From NCBI GenBank assembly GCA_964459845.1, contig CAYWOC010000002.1, positions 108,999 to 172,998 on the forward strand: DNA of 64,000 bases. The letters run 5' to 3'. Below are positions 35,073 to 44,362 of the stretch, piece by piece. Position numbers and translations under genes: made by a program. The notes beneath the pieces are model-generated. The model was not told the origin of the DNA. It saw only the letters and a list, made by a program, of their open reading frames with translations, and searched no databases. The stretch is from CALZFJ01 sp964459845. GTDB taxonomy: Bacteria; Bacteroidota; Bacteroidia; Bacteroidales; Muribaculaceae. Each line of letters opens with the position of its first letter. Position 1 is the first letter of the stretch.

Positions 35073-35882
35073 ATGGATTTAGATGAAGCATTCAAATATG
35101 TGTCGGGGAAAGCCGGAATGCGGCTTTGCGTTGCTGGCAGCAGAAAGCTGCTGATAAATGGGCATCTTTATGAGGTGAGCCGAGGTTTCTTGTACGTCCA
35201 GTCTCCTATTGTTTCTGTATTAGAGCTGTCACAAGATGATGACTACAAAGAAGTTTCCATAATCGATGACACAAGCGTGTTTTTCCAATCCATACGTGGC
35301 ATTATTGACACTCTGATTAAATGCCGGATGCGTGAATCGCCGTGTATGCAGCTAAGCGAAACTAATATACATAAATTTATTGAACAGCATAACAAAATCG
35401 ATGCCAAAAGGAGATACGCCGCCACACTTACCGACAAAAACGAAATAGGACTTGTGATTCGTTCAATCCATCTCATTGAGCAATTGGTTATGATTGATTT
35501 TCTCCATCAATATTATATTGGACACCATTTAAGCCACACCCCAACAAGCAAAAATGAGACAATCTTGATAAAATTCATTTTATCATTACACACAAATGCG
35601 AAAAATGAGCGCAGTGTGGTTTATTACGCCAATGAGGCTGGCCTATCGCCTAATCATTTTTCTCGTATCATCCGTAAGCAGACGGGCGAACCCCCATCTC
35701 AATTAATAGCCATCGTGATTATAGCAAAGGCTAAACTGCTTTTGCGACAACCCGACTTGAACATTAAGGATGTGGCTGCAAAACTGAATTTTCCTGAGCA
35801 ATACACTTTCAGGAAATACTTCAAGTTGCACGTAGGAATGTCGCCAAAAGAATTTAGGCAACAGGAGCATAAATCTAAATGA
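35073..35882 (+). CDS. AraC family regulator divergent from the efflux operon
   Basis: Regulator of 269 residues. The N-terminal portion (MDLDEAFKYVSGKAGMRLCVAGSRKLLINGHLYEVSRG) is a small cupin-like sensor. The C-terminal 100 residues hold the AraC double helix-turn-helix: YYANEAGLSPNHFSRIIRKQTGEPPSQLI and LNIKDVAAKLNFPEQYTFRKYFKLHVGMSPKEFR. I placed the start at 35073, because a longer frame to 34986 would put the strong promoter inside coding sequence. It probably controls the adjacent TolC-HlyD-ABC operon; the inducer is unknown. Confidence 0.82.
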   Translation: MDLDEAFKYVSGKAGMRLCVAGSRKLLINGHLYEVSRGFLYVQSPIVSVLELSQDDDYKEVSIIDDTSVFFQSIRGIIDTLIKCRMRESPCMQLSETNIHKFIEQHNKIDAKRRYAATLTDKNEIGLVIRSIHLIEQLVMIDFLHQYYIGHHLSHTPTSKNETILIKFILSLHTNAKNERSVVYYANEAGLSPNHFSRIIRKQTGEPPSQLIAIVIIAKAKLLLRQPDLNIKDVAAKLNFPEQYTFRKYFKLHVGMSPKEFRQQEHKSK

Positions 35883-35886
35883 AAAA

Positions 35887-35929
35887 AGCCACGGCGAGCC
35901 ATTCCCTGCATAATGGCATCGCCGTGGCT
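35887..35929. terminator. Bidirectional intrinsic terminator
   Basis: A 17-bp stem with one bulged A (35887-35903 with 35912-35929), an 8-base loop and an A-run on the left. It ends the AraC gene and the vWA-protein operon. Confidence 0.88.
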
Positions 35930-35966
35930 ATATTTCTGCAAGCTGCCACTCGGGCTGCTATCTACG

Positions 35967-37196
35967 CTACTTTCTGCTGAATGTCACATAGAAATTCTTG
36001 TCGGCAAGCACCTCGCCATTCACCGACCTGACAGTGATACGCACATCATGCGCTTTGTCATCCATATACGATGGCAAGACTCTGAAACGCAAGACATAGC
36101 TATATCTCATCACTTTAGTGACAGCAAGTTGATTGAGGTAAACATTGCCCATCGCCCTGTCGAAGTCAAGCTCCGATGTGCCTCCGGTATATGTAGATAA
36201 TTTCCATGGGTATTCGTATGTCAAAGACTCTTCCAAGAAATTGCGTAAGCCATTATACACGGTATGCACCGTTCCTTGATATGCCCGCCACACATGTGCA
36301 TCTTTCACCGATTCCACCGACCACAAGAAGTTGCCGCTTGGCTGATTAGCTTCATCCAAGAAGTTGAGATACACTCGGCATGCCGACCGTCGGAACGACA
36401 ATGCCTCATCAGCGAATTTCAATGCCTCCACTGGGCATACTCCGCTGCAATTACTGTATTTTTCGGCAGAAATCGTCTTGAGCGTCGCCTCTGTGCCAAG
36501 ATACCCTTTTGTTCTCATCACGCCGGTGCAGTTTTCTCGCACCAAATAGCTGTTGAAGTCGGTATAGTCGCACACATCCTTTGCTCCATTCACGCCGACC
36601 TCGGCTCCAGCATTTTCAAGACGGCCATATCCCACACTGCCATATTTCATATCAAGGTTGTATCCTTTTAGCTCAGTTGCCCAAGATGTCAAGTCGCGGG
36701 CTATGATGTCACCCACCACATTCATGTTTCCTGAATTATCCACAAGAAACACGAAGTCAAACGGAACAGGCTTCTTCACCTCGCCATTGGCATTATTGAG
36801 TGCCACACAGCCCTTGGGCGAGCCATCTACCGACACCCACACATTCTGCTCCATTCCGTCTTTGCCACCAGTTCCCACAAGATAGAGCCACCGGTCATCA
36901 TCCCCGGGACAGTTCAGACCGGGCATATACAGTTCGGCAATCATCTCTCCATTGCTATCTTCAACAACTGCATCGCCAAAGTTTGGCAGAACGACCGTGG
37001 CAGTGCCGGCATCTATAGTGGGATTGGAAGTAGCCTCATCATCCGATGGTATATCAGAAGAAGACGCTGGTTTCGACACATATTCCAATGGAATTGTCTC
37101 ACCTCCGTCTCCAATACAAGATGTGAACATAGTTCCGGTTGCGACCGATGCTGCGACTACTGTCAGCAATCGGCTAATATATCTATTCTTAATCAT
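35967..37196 (-). CDS. Lipoprotein with von Willebrand factor A-like domain
   Basis: Surface or periplasmic lipoprotein of 409 residues. The lipobox ends at FTSC with Cys27, followed by an acidic linker. A vWA-like domain begins near residue 147 with FDFVFLVDNSGNM, a MIDAS-type D153-N-S155-G-N157 motif in which the third Ser is Asn. Cysteines at several points (DVCDY, NCTG, NCSGVCP) suggest disulphides. The C-terminal 70 residues look like a beta domain (SYVLRFRVLPSYMDDKAHDVRITVRS). It follows the OmpA-like gene by 31 bp and may bind a matrix or glycan ligand; no function is established. Confidence 0.72.
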   Translation of the reverse strand: MIKNRYISRLLTVVAASVATGTMFTSCIGDGGETIPLEYVSKPASSSDIPSDDEATSNPTIDAGTATVVLPNFGDAVVEDSNGEMIAELYMPGLNCPGDDDRWLYLVGTGGKDGMEQNVWVSVDGSPKGCVALNNANGEVKKPVPFDFVFLVDNSGNMNVVGDIIARDLTSWATELKGYNLDMKYGSVGYGRLENAGAEVGVNGAKDVCDYTDFNSYLVRENCTGVMRTKGYLGTEATLKTISAEKYSNCSGVCPVEALKFADEALSFRRSACRVYLNFLDEANQPSGNFLWSVESVKDAHVWRAYQGTVHTVYNGLRNFLEESLTYEYPWKLSTYTGGTSELDFDRAMGNVYLNQLAVTKVMRYSYVLRFRVLPSYMDDKAHDVRITVRSVNGEVLADKNFYVTFSRK

Positions 37197-37227
37197 TGTT
37201 TGTCATTTTTTTCGCAAAACGCATTCT

Positions 37228-38490
37228 TTACTTCAAAATTTCAATCTCAACACGGCGGTTCATCCTGCGCCCCTGCAAAGTCTCGTTTGAGACAAGCGGA
37301 CGAGTTGCGCCATAATAGCTATAAGTGATTTTGTCACGATTCACACCCTCATGAATCAAATAGTCCATCACCGCCTTGGCACGCTGCCGCGATATACGCA
37401 TGTTCACCTCGTCGGGACCTATATTATCCGTGTGTCCTTTCACCTCTATTCGCGCATTCATCCTCACGAGCGTGCGGGCAAGCTTGTCGAGATAGCCAAA
37501 TGACTCTTCCTTAATCACACTCTTGTTGAAATCAAAATTAATATCGTCGATTGCACATATAACCTTTCCTCGCACATCCTCTCCGCGAGCCATAAGGCTG
37601 ATAATCTCATCGAGCGTGTAGCACGTCTGCTCCACGACTTTTGTCTCGGTCACTGTGGTTTCCTGCACTGGTTCTGGCGTAGCCACTGCTGTCGCTTTCT
37701 TGGTGCGGAACACTCCGACAGGTATTCCGACGGTCAATTTCAGCTCAAGACCCGAAAATTTCCTCGTTCCGTTCACCACATAGTCCTTCGAAAAGAATGT
37801 GGTGTTCACATTCGACCTGTTGTTTTTCTCGTCGCTGCTATATGTGTCGGTCAGCCCATGCTCATACACAGCCTCAAGCCCAACATATCCCATATTTCCG
37901 GCAATAGGAAAATGATACTTAAATCCTGCTGCCGCAGCAAGTCCGAAATAAGTAGATGCAATGTTTGCTTTCGACAAATCCACACCATAATACTTACTCG
38001 ACCCGTCGGCACCCGTACCCTTCAATTCTATCTTTCCGCTTGACGGGAAACCTACTACCGGCGCAACATACACATAGGGGCGGAAACGATTCTCGGCATT
38101 GCCGAAATTATATGCTATAGGCAGACGAAAATCCCAATAGTTTGCCTTCACACGATAAGTCTGGTCGGTCACTCCTTTGCCAAACACTTCGCTGTCGAAA
38201 TTCGACAGCCGCGCTCCTCGGCGCACAAAGTCAAACTCGGGACGGAGTGAGAACCGCAGATTGTCGCCAAACTCATAATCCACAAACACTGAAAACACTC
38301 CACCCGTCACAGCATCACGGTCGGGATAAGTTTTCTTGTTCAAGTCGGAAAATCTCATAAAATTAACTCTAACGCCACCAGATGCTCCCACATATAGCCG
38401 GCTTCGCACCTCATTGTCCTGTGCATACAGCGATGATAGTGACAAAACAGCCATCATAAGCGGCGCACCAATTCTCTTCATACTATTCAT
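37228..38490 (-). CDS. OmpA family outer membrane protein
   Basis: Protein of 420 residues. A signal peptide (GAPLMMAVLSLSSLYA) is followed by a beta-barrel of about 250 residues with alternating aromatic strands (FVDYEFGDNLRFSLRPEFDFV, YWDFRLPIAYNFGNAENRFRPYVYVA), then a short linker with a Val/Glu/Thr stretch. The C-terminal OmpA peptidoglycan-binding domain (IEVKGHTDNIGPDEVNMRISRQRAKAVMDYL) carries the usual Asp and Arg that hold diaminopimelate. It anchors the envelope and is co-transcribed with the vWA lipoprotein gene. Confidence 0.88.
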   Translation of the reverse strand: MNSMKRIGAPLMMAVLSLSSLYAQDNEVRSRLYVGASGGVRVNFMRFSDLNKKTYPDRDAVTGGVFSVFVDYEFGDNLRFSLRPEFDFVRRGARLSNFDSEVFGKGVTDQTYRVKANYWDFRLPIAYNFGNAENRFRPYVYVAPVVGFPSSGKIELKGTGADGSSKYYGVDLSKANIASTYFGLAAAAGFKYHFPIAGNMGYVGLEAVYEHGLTDTYSSDEKNNRSNVNTTFFSKDYVVNGTRKFSGLELKLTVGIPVGVFRTKKATAVATPEPVQETTVTETKVVEQTCYTLDEIISLMARGEDVRGKVICAIDDINFDFNKSVIKEESFGYLDKLARTLVRMNARIEVKGHTDNIGPDEVNMRISRQRAKAVMDYLIHEGVNRDKITYSYYGATRPLVSNETLQGRRMNRRVEIEILK

Positions 38491-38961
38491 CTTTTATATA
38501 AGCAGTTTAATCCATTTATATATGTTTTTTAAGCCTCGAATACGCAACACCACTTTCCATAATCTAAAATGGTCATACTTAAGCCTCATGTAACTTTGCA
38601 AAGTAAGCAAAAAAAATTTATTCTTCAAAAGAATTTACCACTTAAAATTTAGCACTTCATTTTTTGTTTTTAATTGTTTTAATTTGTTTTAATCCTTTAT
38701 TATCCCAATGAGACAACTTTTTGTTTGATATCCACGTTTTGCCACTGAAAAATATGGCAATATTTCAGATTTTATTGTAACTTTGTCAAGCACAGCGTAC
38801 ATAGATTATTCCTTATGAATGTCAAGCAACATTTAAATAGCGAATCATCCTAAATGAGCGGCACATGCAATATGAATATTACAAAGACAAATTGCTTACA
38901 CTCAAGAGAAAGACGGAAGTTGGTATGTATTTGCTACATCCTCAATATAGAAGACAAATCT
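38491..38961. other. AT-rich intergenic stretch upstream of the OmpA gene
   Basis: No gene was found here. Two plus-strand TAACTTTG boxes (38591-38598 and 38778-38785) lack good -33 partners. A near-consensus minus-strand box (CTTACTTTG, 38599-38607) may serve the OmpA gene. The region runs up to the terminator and HsdR-like remnant and could be the edge of a deleted element. Confidence 0.4.
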
Positions 38962-39000
38962 AAAAAAGCGTTCAAAGGTGGCTTATGGCTACCTTTGAAC
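38962..39000 (-). terminator. Intrinsic terminator after the cytochrome c maturation gene
   Basis: Read on the minus strand, a 10-bp perfect stem (38991-39000 with 38970-38979), extended by three more pairs to a 5-base loop, is followed by GCTTTTTTAG. Confidence 0.8.
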
Positions 39001-39038
39001 ACAAAATTAACATATATAAGCATAAGAACAAGACCATA

Positions 39039-39158
39039 ATGACAGAAAATTACGACATACTATCCGAAAACGACAAAAGCACCGTGGTGTCGTGCTACGA
39101 GCGTCCAGATATGGTGTGCGAAATCAGCATCAAGCGTAGCTGTGCATTCCTGTCATAA
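39039..39158 (+). pseudogene. Possible N-terminal remnant of a type I restriction HsdR subunit
   Basis: A 39-codon frame starting MTENYDILSENDKSTVV, which closely resembles the first residues of HsdR-type restriction subunits (pattern YxIxxExDxSTVVAEY). After about residue 18 the likeness stops and the frame runs 29 bp into the 3' end of the opposite-strand gene. Codon use up to the break looks gene-like. I read it as the start of a deleted hsdR whose body was lost. A free-standing small peptide is the alternative. Its promoter context is weak. Confidence 0.4.
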
Positions 39159-41346
39159 AGAAATTAACTCCGAAATATGTTATTATCACAGTAAAGAACG
39201 CAAGCACACAATAGATATGGAAAAGCATCGGACGGCGCAAGCATCTTATTGACGACGTGTGCAGCGTGAACGAATACACCAGCATCGTTATCAATGCCCA
39301 CACCTCTTTCGGGTCCCAGCCCCAATATCTTCCCCACGACACGTTTGCCCACACTGCTCCTATGAATATCCCTATCGTGAGCAAGAATATTGCGGGATAC
39401 AGAATAACTCGGCTCAGCGTCTGAAGATACTCTATATCTGCCATCTTGTCCTCCGTGTGCGAAAAGTGCAGCACTATTGCCGTCAATCCGTTCATCATCA
39501 CAAATGCGAGCAGCGCATATGCTATCATTATCACCACCACATGCACGCTTAGAAGCGGTGATTGAAGCACAGGCATCAAGTGTGTGATTTGCGGATTTGC
39601 CTCCCCAAACATCGACACCATCATGGCAAGTCCCGACAGCAGAAACCCGAATGGCAACACCATGCCGAAGCGTTTCCACGCCACTATGGTCAGCAGCGAC
39701 ACAACCCATGCCAAGAACTGCATCGTCTCAAATCCGCTCGACAGTGGCAAGTGTCCACTCACATAGCCGCGAAGCACTATGCGCGCAGTCAAATAGCAGA
39801 ACACCGCTATCATAACGCCGACAAGCAGTAAATTCAGCTTGCCGCTGTTCTTTCTGCGCACGAGATTTACACAGAACATCACAAACGACAGCAGCCCGAT
39901 GGCTACACACATCATCGCAGCAAACCTGTTGTAATTAGTGCTGTTGTAAATCTTTTCGGCAGTGAAGCGCCGTTCACTTGGAAGCACATCTTTGGCTGAT
40001 TTCTCTTGATATTTTCTTATTTTTGCCAAGAAATCCTTCGCTCCGGCATAATCCCTCATAGCCACCTGCTCGGCAACATAGCTCATGCTGTTGCGCACAA
40101 ATGCCCATTCATCATCGGGCATCTCCTTGGGCAGACGGTCGGCAAATGAATACCACACTGTCCGTCCTCCGCTGGTGAACGGATATATCTTCAGCATACT
40201 GCCTGTGCAGAGCATACTCACAACATTGAATTTCTCGCTTGCATCTTCAAAGCTGCGCTTATCTGCCATAGCCACATTTCCGCTTTGCAGCGCATTGTCA
40301 ATCTTGAAGCCATCAACATCCACAAAATCCACAAGTCGTGCATAGTCGGCATCTATGCCGAGCGTGTTTTTTACTGCTGCACCCTTGACCTTAATCATTG
40401 GTTCTTCTTTCCAGTCATCATAATAGAAAAACCATCCTGCCACCACCTGCTCGGCAGTTAGCCCTTTATATGTATCTTTTCCGCATATTTTTATGGTAAA
40501 ATCTCTGGCAAGAGTCTGTAGCGGACAAATACGGTCGTTGTAATACACATACATGTTGCAAAACTCGCTTGCTGCATCTTTAGGCAATGTCGCCGGAACA
40601 GATTCTTCTGCCGATAGCTGAACAGCCATCGGCAGCATGAATATGACCGCTACGGCAGCTCTCCGCACAACTTGACTATGCAACAATGCCCTGAAGCCGC
40701 TGTTCTTCTGGAAGAAGAAGGCAATCATGGATAGCAGCAGCATAAAATATCCCAAGTACGTCACCCCTATGCCATAAGGGTCGCAATATACAGATAAAAT
40801 AGTGCCATCGCCATCAGAGTCATAGCTCGACTGATAGAACCTGTAGCCGCCGTATGTGAATATATTGTTCATCGACACAGCTCCATTCACTTTCCCATTC
40901 ACACAAATATTGCTCACATAATCCATCGGGGCATTTGAGCCTGTGTAGTATTTCAATTCAAATGATTTCAGCGATATAGAAAATGGCAATTTTGCCAATG
41001 TACCGTCGGTGAGCTTAAACTCACTTACAGGCTCTTCGCCCACTCGCAGATGCACTGCACCTTGCAGCCCCATAACATGAGTTATGAATGCGCCCGCCAA
41101 AATCACCACAAACGACAGATGAAGCAGCAGCGTCACTACACGCTTTGCCATTCCTTGCTTTACTATATAGACTAAACCCAATAGGGATAACAACGCCCAG
41201 AGAGAGACTGTAATTGGAGATGAGTAGAAATACTTTGAGGCAAACTCTGCGCCATAAATCTTCTCACACACAGTAGCAGCCACAAGCAGCAATATCATTA
41301 GGATTAATACTCCGAATGTCAGCAGTTTCAATATAGATTGCTTCAT
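39130..41346 (-). CDS. Cytochrome c biogenesis protein, fused ResB-CcsA type
   Basis: System II cytochrome c synthetase of 738 residues (CcsBA). The N-terminal ResB part has three helices, then a large periplasmic domain (LKDFTIKICG, YYNDRICPLQTLARDF) and a helix. The C-terminal CcsA part has six to seven helices with the haem-handling motif WGRYWGWDPKEVW near residue 670, the WWD-type tryptophan segment, and His-containing helices (LLSVHVVVIMIAYALLAFVMM). It attaches haem to CxxCH motifs on exported apocytochromes. It is the last gene of the operon that also encodes the di-haem protein at 41453, its likely client. Confidence 0.88.
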   Translation of the reverse strand: MKQSILKLLTFGVLILMILLLVAATVCEKIYGAEFASKYFYSSPITVSLWALLSLLGLVYIVKQGMAKRVVTLLLHLSFVVILAGAFITHVMGLQGAVHLRVGEEPVSEFKLTDGTLAKLPFSISLKSFELKYYTGSNAPMDYVSNICVNGKVNGAVSMNNIFTYGGYRFYQSSYDSDGDGTILSVYCDPYGIGVTYLGYFMLLLSMIAFFFQKNSGFRALLHSQVVRRAAVAVIFMLPMAVQLSAEESVPATLPKDAASEFCNMYVYYNDRICPLQTLARDFTIKICGKDTYKGLTAEQVVAGWFFYYDDWKEEPMIKVKGAAVKNTLGIDADYARLVDFVDVDGFKIDNALQSGNVAMADKRSFEDASEKFNVVSMLCTGSMLKIYPFTSGGRTVWYSFADRLPKEMPDDEWAFVRNSMSYVAEQVAMRDYAGAKDFLAKIRKYQEKSAKDVLPSERRFTAEKIYNSTNYNRFAAMMCVAIGLLSFVMFCVNLVRRKNSGKLNLLLVGVMIAVFCYLTARIVLRGYVSGHLPLSSGFETMQFLAWVVSLLTIVAWKRFGMVLPFGFLLSGLAMMVSMFGEANPQITHLMPVLQSPLLSVHVVVIMIAYALLAFVMMNGLTAIVLHFSHTEDKMADIEYLQTLSRVILYPAIFLLTIGIFIGAVWANVSWGRYWGWDPKEVWALITMLVYSFTLHTSSIRCLRRPMLFHIYCVLAFFTVIITYFGVNFFMTGMHSYA

Positions 41347-41452
41347 CGTTTCAAATTAATACTTAAAAATAACCAAAGTCACCCCCCTATTCCGCACCAA
41401 GCGGCATAGGAGAGTGACCACATTAATCTAATATTATAGTCTATGAGAAAGT

Positions 41453-43087
41453 TTAGATTGCATTGATGAACTTAACAATCGCATTGCGGTCGTCCTTCGA
41501 CAATGCGCGGAATTTCTCTACACTGTAGCGCGCGTCGCTCTTGGCGTTTCCATGCCACATGATAGCCTCAATTGTGTTGCGTGCGCGGCAGTCGTGCAGA
41601 CGGTCTTCGGTGCGCGAGCCAGTACACTTCATATGCAAGCCTCTACCCCAAAGCGGTGTCGTGCGGCACCAACCTGTGCGAATGTCACTCTCCATATAGA
41701 GCTTGTGCTGTACCATATCAGAGTAAGGCCAAATCTTCTGGTGCGGATAGCGCGGCAGCTTCTTGCCGTCGGTGAAGAACTTGGCTGGGTCGCGAATCTC
41801 GTCGGCTCCTGTAGTCCATGATGGACGATGGCAATATGCGCACCCTATCTCGGTGAACAGTTCTTTGCCTCTCAGAACATCCGCATCGTTCACATCGCGT
41901 GCGGCAGGCACAGCAAGACCGCGATGCCATATCATGAAGTCAGTGTATTCCTCGTCGCTCATCTCGGCAGGGAGATCTTTTGCTGTGAGATATGACTTTA
42001 TGCGCTCAGCCATTGTGCCGTTCCACCATGAAGCGTGTTCTTTTTTAGGATCCACCTTAGAGATGTAATTCTCAAATCCAGCCTGAACTTCAGGGTCTTT
42101 CGATGAATACTCGGCGTATGTGCCGGCACCATCAAGATAATGGTAGCGGCGGTCGCTACGTGTCACATTTGTAATGTTCCAGATAGCATTTGCTCCAGCA
42201 GCATCTTGAAGCGGACCGCGGCTTAGAGCATATGTGAATCGGCGAGGATATTTTGTGCCGTCTCCTTGAAGTGAATTGCTATATTGGCTCACCCATTCAC
42301 CATTTTTGAAAAATGCCGGATTTATGCCGTTTGGCAAAAGTCCGTCTTTCTCCTCTTGCGCATATTGGGCTTTAAGGTCGGAATCGTCGATAGCATCAAG
42401 CAATCCTGTACCATAAATGCCTATAGTCGATTCAAGTTTCACCACATAATCCTTATGAATCTGGTAGCCTTGGCGAACCACATATACTGCCTCTTTTGGC
42501 ATGTCCACTTCTGGATATTGAAGCGAGTATGTTTCTCCATCAGGGAACTGGTTGCCCCACTCATCCACATAATCAATCCACTTCACTGTAATCTTCGACT
42601 CGTCGATAGGATTCTTGAATGGCGCTACCGCATGCGTCTGTGGCATACCTGCAACCCACGATACATAGCTGTCGTTGTCGGGGGTATATACCACAAGTAG
42701 GCATCCGTTGCCTATTTCATTGGTCTTGAATGTTCCAGCCTCAATGCGCTGACCATGACCATAGCCAGGATGGCAATGGATACATGAGCTGCGCACATAC
42801 ACAGGACCTAATCCGCTGCGCACACCGCTCACGTTTTCCATAAATGGCTTTTCAAACATTGCCTCACCATTCTTGAACGACTGATACATGCCATCACGCT
42901 CAATCACAGCCGTCGGCTGCTCGTATGCGTTATATGTTGATAACGAAGATGTCCCAAGCTCACCTCCTGTATAATACCATTCAGGCAAATCTGTCGACTC
43001 TCCTTTATCGGGAGTGACCTCTTTGTCATTACAAGCAGCAAGACCCAGACATATCAATCCTGCTGCAAAAAACTTGTTTTTGTACAT
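41453..43087 (-). CDS. Di-haem oxidoreductase lipoprotein (DHOR/DUF1111 type)
   Basis: Exported c-type cytochrome of 544 residues. The lipobox ends at GLAAC with Cys19. Two haem c sites are visible, CIHCH at residues 102-106 and CAYCH at 416-420, with family segments GLGPVYVR, YGTGLLDAI and WHRGLAVPAARDV between and around them. This layout matches the di-haem thiol oxidoreductase-like family related to MauG and cytochrome c peroxidase. It lies between imelysin and CcsBA genes, so haem is likely loaded by the co-encoded CcsBA. Its electron donor and substrate are unknown; an iron- or haem-linked redox task is inferred. Confidence 0.85.
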   Translation of the reverse strand: MYKNKFFAAGLICLGLAACNDKEVTPDKGESTDLPEWYYTGGELGTSSLSTYNAYEQPTAVIERDGMYQSFKNGEAMFEKPFMENVSGVRSGLGPVYVRSSCIHCHPGYGHGQRIEAGTFKTNEIGNGCLLVVYTPDNDSYVSWVAGMPQTHAVAPFKNPIDESKITVKWIDYVDEWGNQFPDGETYSLQYPEVDMPKEAVYVVRQGYQIHKDYVVKLESTIGIYGTGLLDAIDDSDLKAQYAQEEKDGLLPNGINPAFFKNGEWVSQYSNSLQGDGTKYPRRFTYALSRGPLQDAAGANAIWNITNVTRSDRRYHYLDGAGTYAEYSSKDPEVQAGFENYISKVDPKKEHASWWNGTMAERIKSYLTAKDLPAEMSDEEYTDFMIWHRGLAVPAARDVNDADVLRGKELFTEIGCAYCHRPSWTTGADEIRDPAKFFTDGKKLPRYPHQKIWPYSDMVQHKLYMESDIRTGWCRTTPLWGRGLHMKCTGSRTEDRLHDCRARNTIEAIMWHGNAKSDARYSVEKFRALSKDDRNAIVKFINAI

Positions 43088-43169
43088 TATTTTTATTCGT
43101 TTTTTGGAAAACGTAACAAGGTAGAGACCCTTGCGAAGTCTCCACCCAGTTCACTTATTATACTGATAC

Positions 43170-44330
43170 TTACTTTGATAATTGCTCCATCACTTTTTCA
43201 AGAGTCTTAACAAGGTCGGTTCCTACCACCTTCACAGCATTCTCGGCAGCAGCTCCTTTTGCGTTTAGAGCAAATGGTTCTGGAATAGCCTTTATAGCTG
43301 CCTGTGCCGCATCAATCTTGGCCTTTACCTCAGCATCAAGCGTAGGATTCACGCTCTTGATGTAGTCGCTCACCGATGCATCTCCAGCATTGCTTCCTTG
43401 GTAAGCATTCTTAATGCTCTCGATATTATCATAGAAATCGACAATTGAATTCAAGCTGTATGGCGACTCAATATAGTTCTTGTCTTCGTCAGAAGAACCA
43501 AGGGCTGGACGGCCGATCTTAGTGTTTCCAACCTCATCTGCGATATCAATACATCCTTGTATGATTTCTTCGGCTGCCGCTTGAGCTGTCTTATAGCGTT
43601 GATTGTTTCCGGCAGTCAGCATGAATGTGCCATAGTCATCAGCCTTTTCCAACTCAGCATCTTTAAGAATCTGCTGCTTCTCATTTGTGATATTGTCACG
43701 ACCAGCCCATGAAGCTTCAAGCAACACGCATTGGTCGCGCAAATCTTCTGCTACAGCACATAGGTAGATAAGCTCCTCCTCTGTGTAGTTTAGGTTGTGA
43801 GTCTTTGATTGAGTTCCATCCTCGCTAAGCTCAAAAAGCATATATTCTACGGCATGGAAACCAAGAAGACCATAGCCGAGGTTGTCGAGGCTGCCATCCT
43901 CTCCGTTGCGCAGACGCACCAAAAGCGCATCCATTGCATTTTTGTCAAGAGGCCAAGAGTCGATGTGCGGATCCACATTATAGTCACTTGCAGCGCCAAA
44001 AAGGAATGCCTCGCTCTTCTCCCAGTATGCACGGCTCAAGTTCCAGTATTTACCAGCTTCAGCCACAAGGTCTGTAGTCAATTTTCCTTCATCAAATGCA
44101 TCTTTTATCTTATTACATGCATCCGACATCAATATGGCGTTATCAGCCATTCCCTTGTAAGTAGGGATAACAGTGTTGTTCACATAAGGGCTCAATGCAG
44201 CCTTCAGCATAGTTTCCTTTTGGTTGTCACCATCGGGTTCATCATTGTTGTTGTTGCTACAAGAAGCAAATCCTGCGGCAACCATAGCCACGCATAAAGC
44301 ACGGCTCATAAACTTAAACATCTTGTTCAT
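43170..44330 (-). CDS. Imelysin family lipoprotein (IrpA/EfeO-M75-like)
   Basis: Iron-regulated type lipoprotein of 386 residues. The lipobox ends at GFASC with Cys24 after MNKMFKFMSRALCVAMVAA. The imelysin motif GxHxxE is seen as GFHAVE at residues 157-162, and the protein is mainly helical, as expected for this two-bundle fold. Imelysins lie in iron uptake loci across Gram-negatives and are thought to bind iron or haem, although direct chemistry is not settled. It sits between the porin and the di-haem protein genes. Confidence 0.88.
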   Translation of the reverse strand: MNKMFKFMSRALCVAMVAAGFASCSNNNNDEPDGDNQKETMLKAALSPYVNNTVIPTYKGMADNAILMSDACNKIKDAFDEGKLTTDLVAEAGKYWNLSRAYWEKSEAFLFGAASDYNVDPHIDSWPLDKNAMDALLVRLRNGEDGSLDNLGYGLLGFHAVEYMLFELSEDGTQSKTHNLNYTEEELIYLCAVAEDLRDQCVLLEASWAGRDNITNEKQQILKDAELEKADDYGTFMLTAGNNQRYKTAQAAAEEIIQGCIDIADEVGNTKIGRPALGSSDEDKNYIESPYSLNSIVDFYDNIESIKNAYQGSNAGDASVSDYIKSVNPTLDAEVKAKIDAAQAAIKAIPEPFALNAKGAAAENAVKVVGTDLVKTLEKVMEQLSK

Positions 44331-44362
44331 TTTTACCTGTTTATTTTTTATTTTGTTTGTTC

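Noticed and set aside
39039..39158. Cys-containing 39-residue peptide considered as a natural-product precursor
   Set aside because: No modification enzyme or exporter is adjacent, and the N-terminus fits an HsdR start better.
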